NCBI GenBank assembly: GCA_900548535.1
Contig: URLG01000042.1
Location: 1 to 23,444 of the forward strand
DNA: 23,444 bases
Origin: Candidatus Segatella intestinihominis
GTDB taxonomy: Bacteria > Bacteroidota > Bacteroidia > Bacteroidales > Bacteroidaceae
Direction of reading: 5' to 3'
In this document: positions 22,241-23,444 of the stretch, piece after piece
How the letters are laid out: every line of letters starts with the position of its first letter
Numbering within the stretch: position 1 is the first letter of the stretch
Made by a program: the position numbers and the translations under genes
The notes under the pieces: generated by a model
Told to the model about the DNA's origin: nothing
Database searches by the model: none
Seen by the model: only the letters and a program-made list of their open reading frames with translations

Positions 22241-22271
22241 TTGCAGATATGAAAATAAAGTCGTAACTTTG
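22241..22271 (+). promoter_or_regulatory. Promoter of the Rpn-family gene
   Basis: CTTG (TTG at 22241-22243), a 20-bp spacer and TAACTTTG (22264-22271) fit the consensus. Just upstream, AACTTTTTC is repeated at 22210-22218 and 22222-22230. Confidence 0.6.
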
Positions 22272-22298
22272 CGGCATGGATATTTAAAACAGATGATT

Positions 22299-23240
22299 AT
22301 GAAGCAGGTAGAAGAAAGATACATCAGCTTGCTGACCGATTTCGGTTTCAAGCGAATTTTTGGAACAGCAATGAACAAGGATTTGCTCATTTGCTTCCTC
22401 AACAGCTTGTTTAATGGCAGACAGGTTGTGAAGGACGTGTCGTATCTGAATCCAGAACACGTAGGAGATGTCTATACCGACCGCAAAGCCATCTTTGACG
22501 TGTATTGTGAAGGAGAAAATGGCGAGAAGTTCATTGTAGAAATGCAGAATGCCTACCAGACGTATTTCAAGGATCGCGCCCTTTTCTACTCAACCTTCCC
22601 TATCCGTGAACAGGCACCAAAGGGGAGTGAATGGGATTTCAAACTCAATCATGTCTATACCGTTGCCCTGCTCAACTTCAGCATGAACGAGGATGCCTTC
22701 GACAAGGAGAAAATCCGCCATCATGTGCAGTTGTGCGACACAGCTACCCACAAAGTATTTTACGACAAGCTCGAATATATTTATGTAGAGATTTCCAAGT
22801 TCAACAAACCCCTGGAAGAACTGGATACGCTCTACGAGAAGTGGCTCTATGCTCTGAAGAACCTCTATAAGCTTACCCAGCGCCCGAAGGAGCTGTGCGA
22901 CAAGGTTTTCGACCGCCTCTTCGAGGAAGCCGAGATAGCCAAGTTTACTCCGCAGGAAATGAGGGAGTACGAGACCAGCAAGATGGCATATCGCGACATC
23001 AAGAATTCCGTAGACACTGCCAAGCGTGAAGGTATAGAAATAGGCATGGCGAAAGGTATGGAAAAAGGCATGGCGAAAGGTATGGAAAAAGGTAGAGCAG
23101 AAGGCAGAGCTGAAGGCATGAACCTGCGAAGCCTTGAGATTGCCAGAAAGATGCTGGCAAAGGGTATGGATGAAGCGTCTATCATGGATATGACGGGGCT
23201 GACGGCAGAGGAGATAAAGCTGCTGAAAGCGGAGATGTAG
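22299..23240 (+). CDS. Rpn family recombination-promoting nuclease / putative transposase (PDDEXK)
   Basis: A 313-residue protein of the PDDEXK_2/Rpn group (PF12784), related to E. coli RpnA-type nucleases. Marks: LLTDFGFKRIFG and NKDLLICFLNSLF near the N-terminus. The nuclease core is FDVYCEGENGEKFIVEMQNAYQ (in part FDVYCEGENG and FIVEMQ), with Asp67, Glu81 and Gln83 as likely metal-binding residues, followed by the helical AEIAKFTPQEMREYE region. A Gly-Met-x-Lys-Gly repeat at about 245-270 precedes the end (DMTGLTAEEIKLLKAEM). I chose the ATG at 22299; 22293 is also possible, and the TTG at 22269 lies in the promoter. No inverted repeats of an IS were seen around it. Confidence 0.85.
   Translation: MKQVEERYISLLTDFGFKRIFGTAMNKDLLICFLNSLFNGRQVVKDVSYLNPEHVGDVYTDRKAIFDVYCEGENGEKFIVEMQNAYQTYFKDRALFYSTFPIREQAPKGSEWDFKLNHVYTVALLNFSMNEDAFDKEKIRHHVQLCDTATHKVFYDKLEYIYVEISKFNKPLEELDTLYEKWLYALKNLYKLTQRPKELCDKVFDRLFEEAEIAKFTPQEMREYETSKMAYRDIKNSVDTAKREGIEIGMAKGMEKGMAKGMEKGRAEGRAEGMNLRSLEIARKMLAKGMDEASIMDMTGLTAEEIKLLKAEM
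23043..23090 (+). repeat. Exact 24-bp tandem duplication inside the Rpn gene
   Basis: Positions 23043-23066 and 23067-23090 are identical. Each codes GMAKGMEK. Degenerate GRAEG copies follow, so the coiled or flexible linker appears to grow and shrink by in-frame repeat changes. Confidence 0.9.
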
Positions 23241-23262
23241 ATTACGAATATCACCATATAAT

Positions 23263-23307
23263 CAAGGGTCTATACGCCACCTTTTCATCGTGGCATATAG
23301 ACCCTTG
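23263..23307 (+). terminator. Long hairpin downstream of the Rpn gene
   Basis: CAAGGGTCTATACGCCAC (23263-23280) pairs with 23290-23307 over 18 bp with a single C-A mismatch and a nine-base loop. No T-run follows. It lies 23 bp after the stop, so it may protect or end the transcript. The rest of the window to 23444 holds nothing I can support. Confidence 0.55.
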
Positions 23308-23444
23308 TCGCTTCCTGTGAAGTGCTGTAAAAAACACTGTATTAAGGACTTATATAATATTCTTTTCTTGTTCAGCAGCAAACGCCAGCATATAACTTAT
23401 CTATTGGAAATATCAAATCCCAATTCTTTCCCCAAACGATATTA

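Noticed and set aside
22269..22298. TTG start for the Rpn gene
   Set aside because: The TTG is the end of the -7 box TAACTTTG.
23324..23444. Minus-strand frame resembling a gene end (RLGKELGFDISN)
   Set aside because: Too short, at the window edge, and without a recognisable family.
1..23444. tRNA, rRNA genes, CRISPR arrays and complete insertion sequences
   Set aside because: None was recognised by eye; no spaced identical repeats of CRISPR type and no terminal inverted repeats with target duplications were seen.

Overview
The window looks like a chromosomal piece of a Bacteroidales bacterium, most likely Prevotella or Segatella. Three things point there: repeated Bacteroidetes-type promoters (TTTG, about 20 bp, TAnnTTTG), weak Shine-Dalgarno sites, and proteins that closely match remembered Bacteroidales versions of LysS, MenD, MenB, YhhQ and MetY. 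I identified genes by reading sequence and motifs; no searches were run.

Layout. Positions 1-319 (-) hold the start of lysS. Positions 471-4787 (+) are a menaquinone operon: menI-like thioesterase, menF, menD, menB, ending at a two-way terminator. Positions 4849-6126 (-) are a queuosine unit: yhhQ (precursor transporter) then queF (preQ0 reductase). It has a clear promoter and, just before the yhhQ start, a compact pseudoknot that resembles a class I preQ1 riboswitch. Positions 6337-8583 (-) encode a PiT phosphate transporter with a PhoU-like tail.

Positions 9094-15059 (+) form an AT-rich island of seven small or membrane-associated genes: a DUF6804-like protein, a multi-spanning protein with a J-like domain lacking HPD, a secreted/membrane protein, a DUF805 protein, a 103-residue stub of the FtsZ nucleotide-binding domain, a lipoprotein and a one-helix membrane protein. 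Gene remnants flank it: PIN/VapC-like on the left, AAA/PD-(D/E)XK-like on the right. It separates the phosphate permease from a divergent OprO/P-type phosphate-selective porin (15797-16834). This island is the least explained part of the window.

Positions 16961-17737 (+) encode a HAD phosphatase whose 3' end overlaps a convergent two-gene unit (-): metY (O-acetylhomoserine sulfhydrylase) followed by a small TonB-receptor-like outer-membrane protein. Positions 20941-22070 (-) hold a seven-helix membrane protein joined to an AraC-type DNA-binding domain, but split by a one-base frameshift in a homopolymer tract. Positions 22299-23240 (+) encode an Rpn/PDDEXK-family putative transposase with an internal tandem duplication, followed by a long hairpin.
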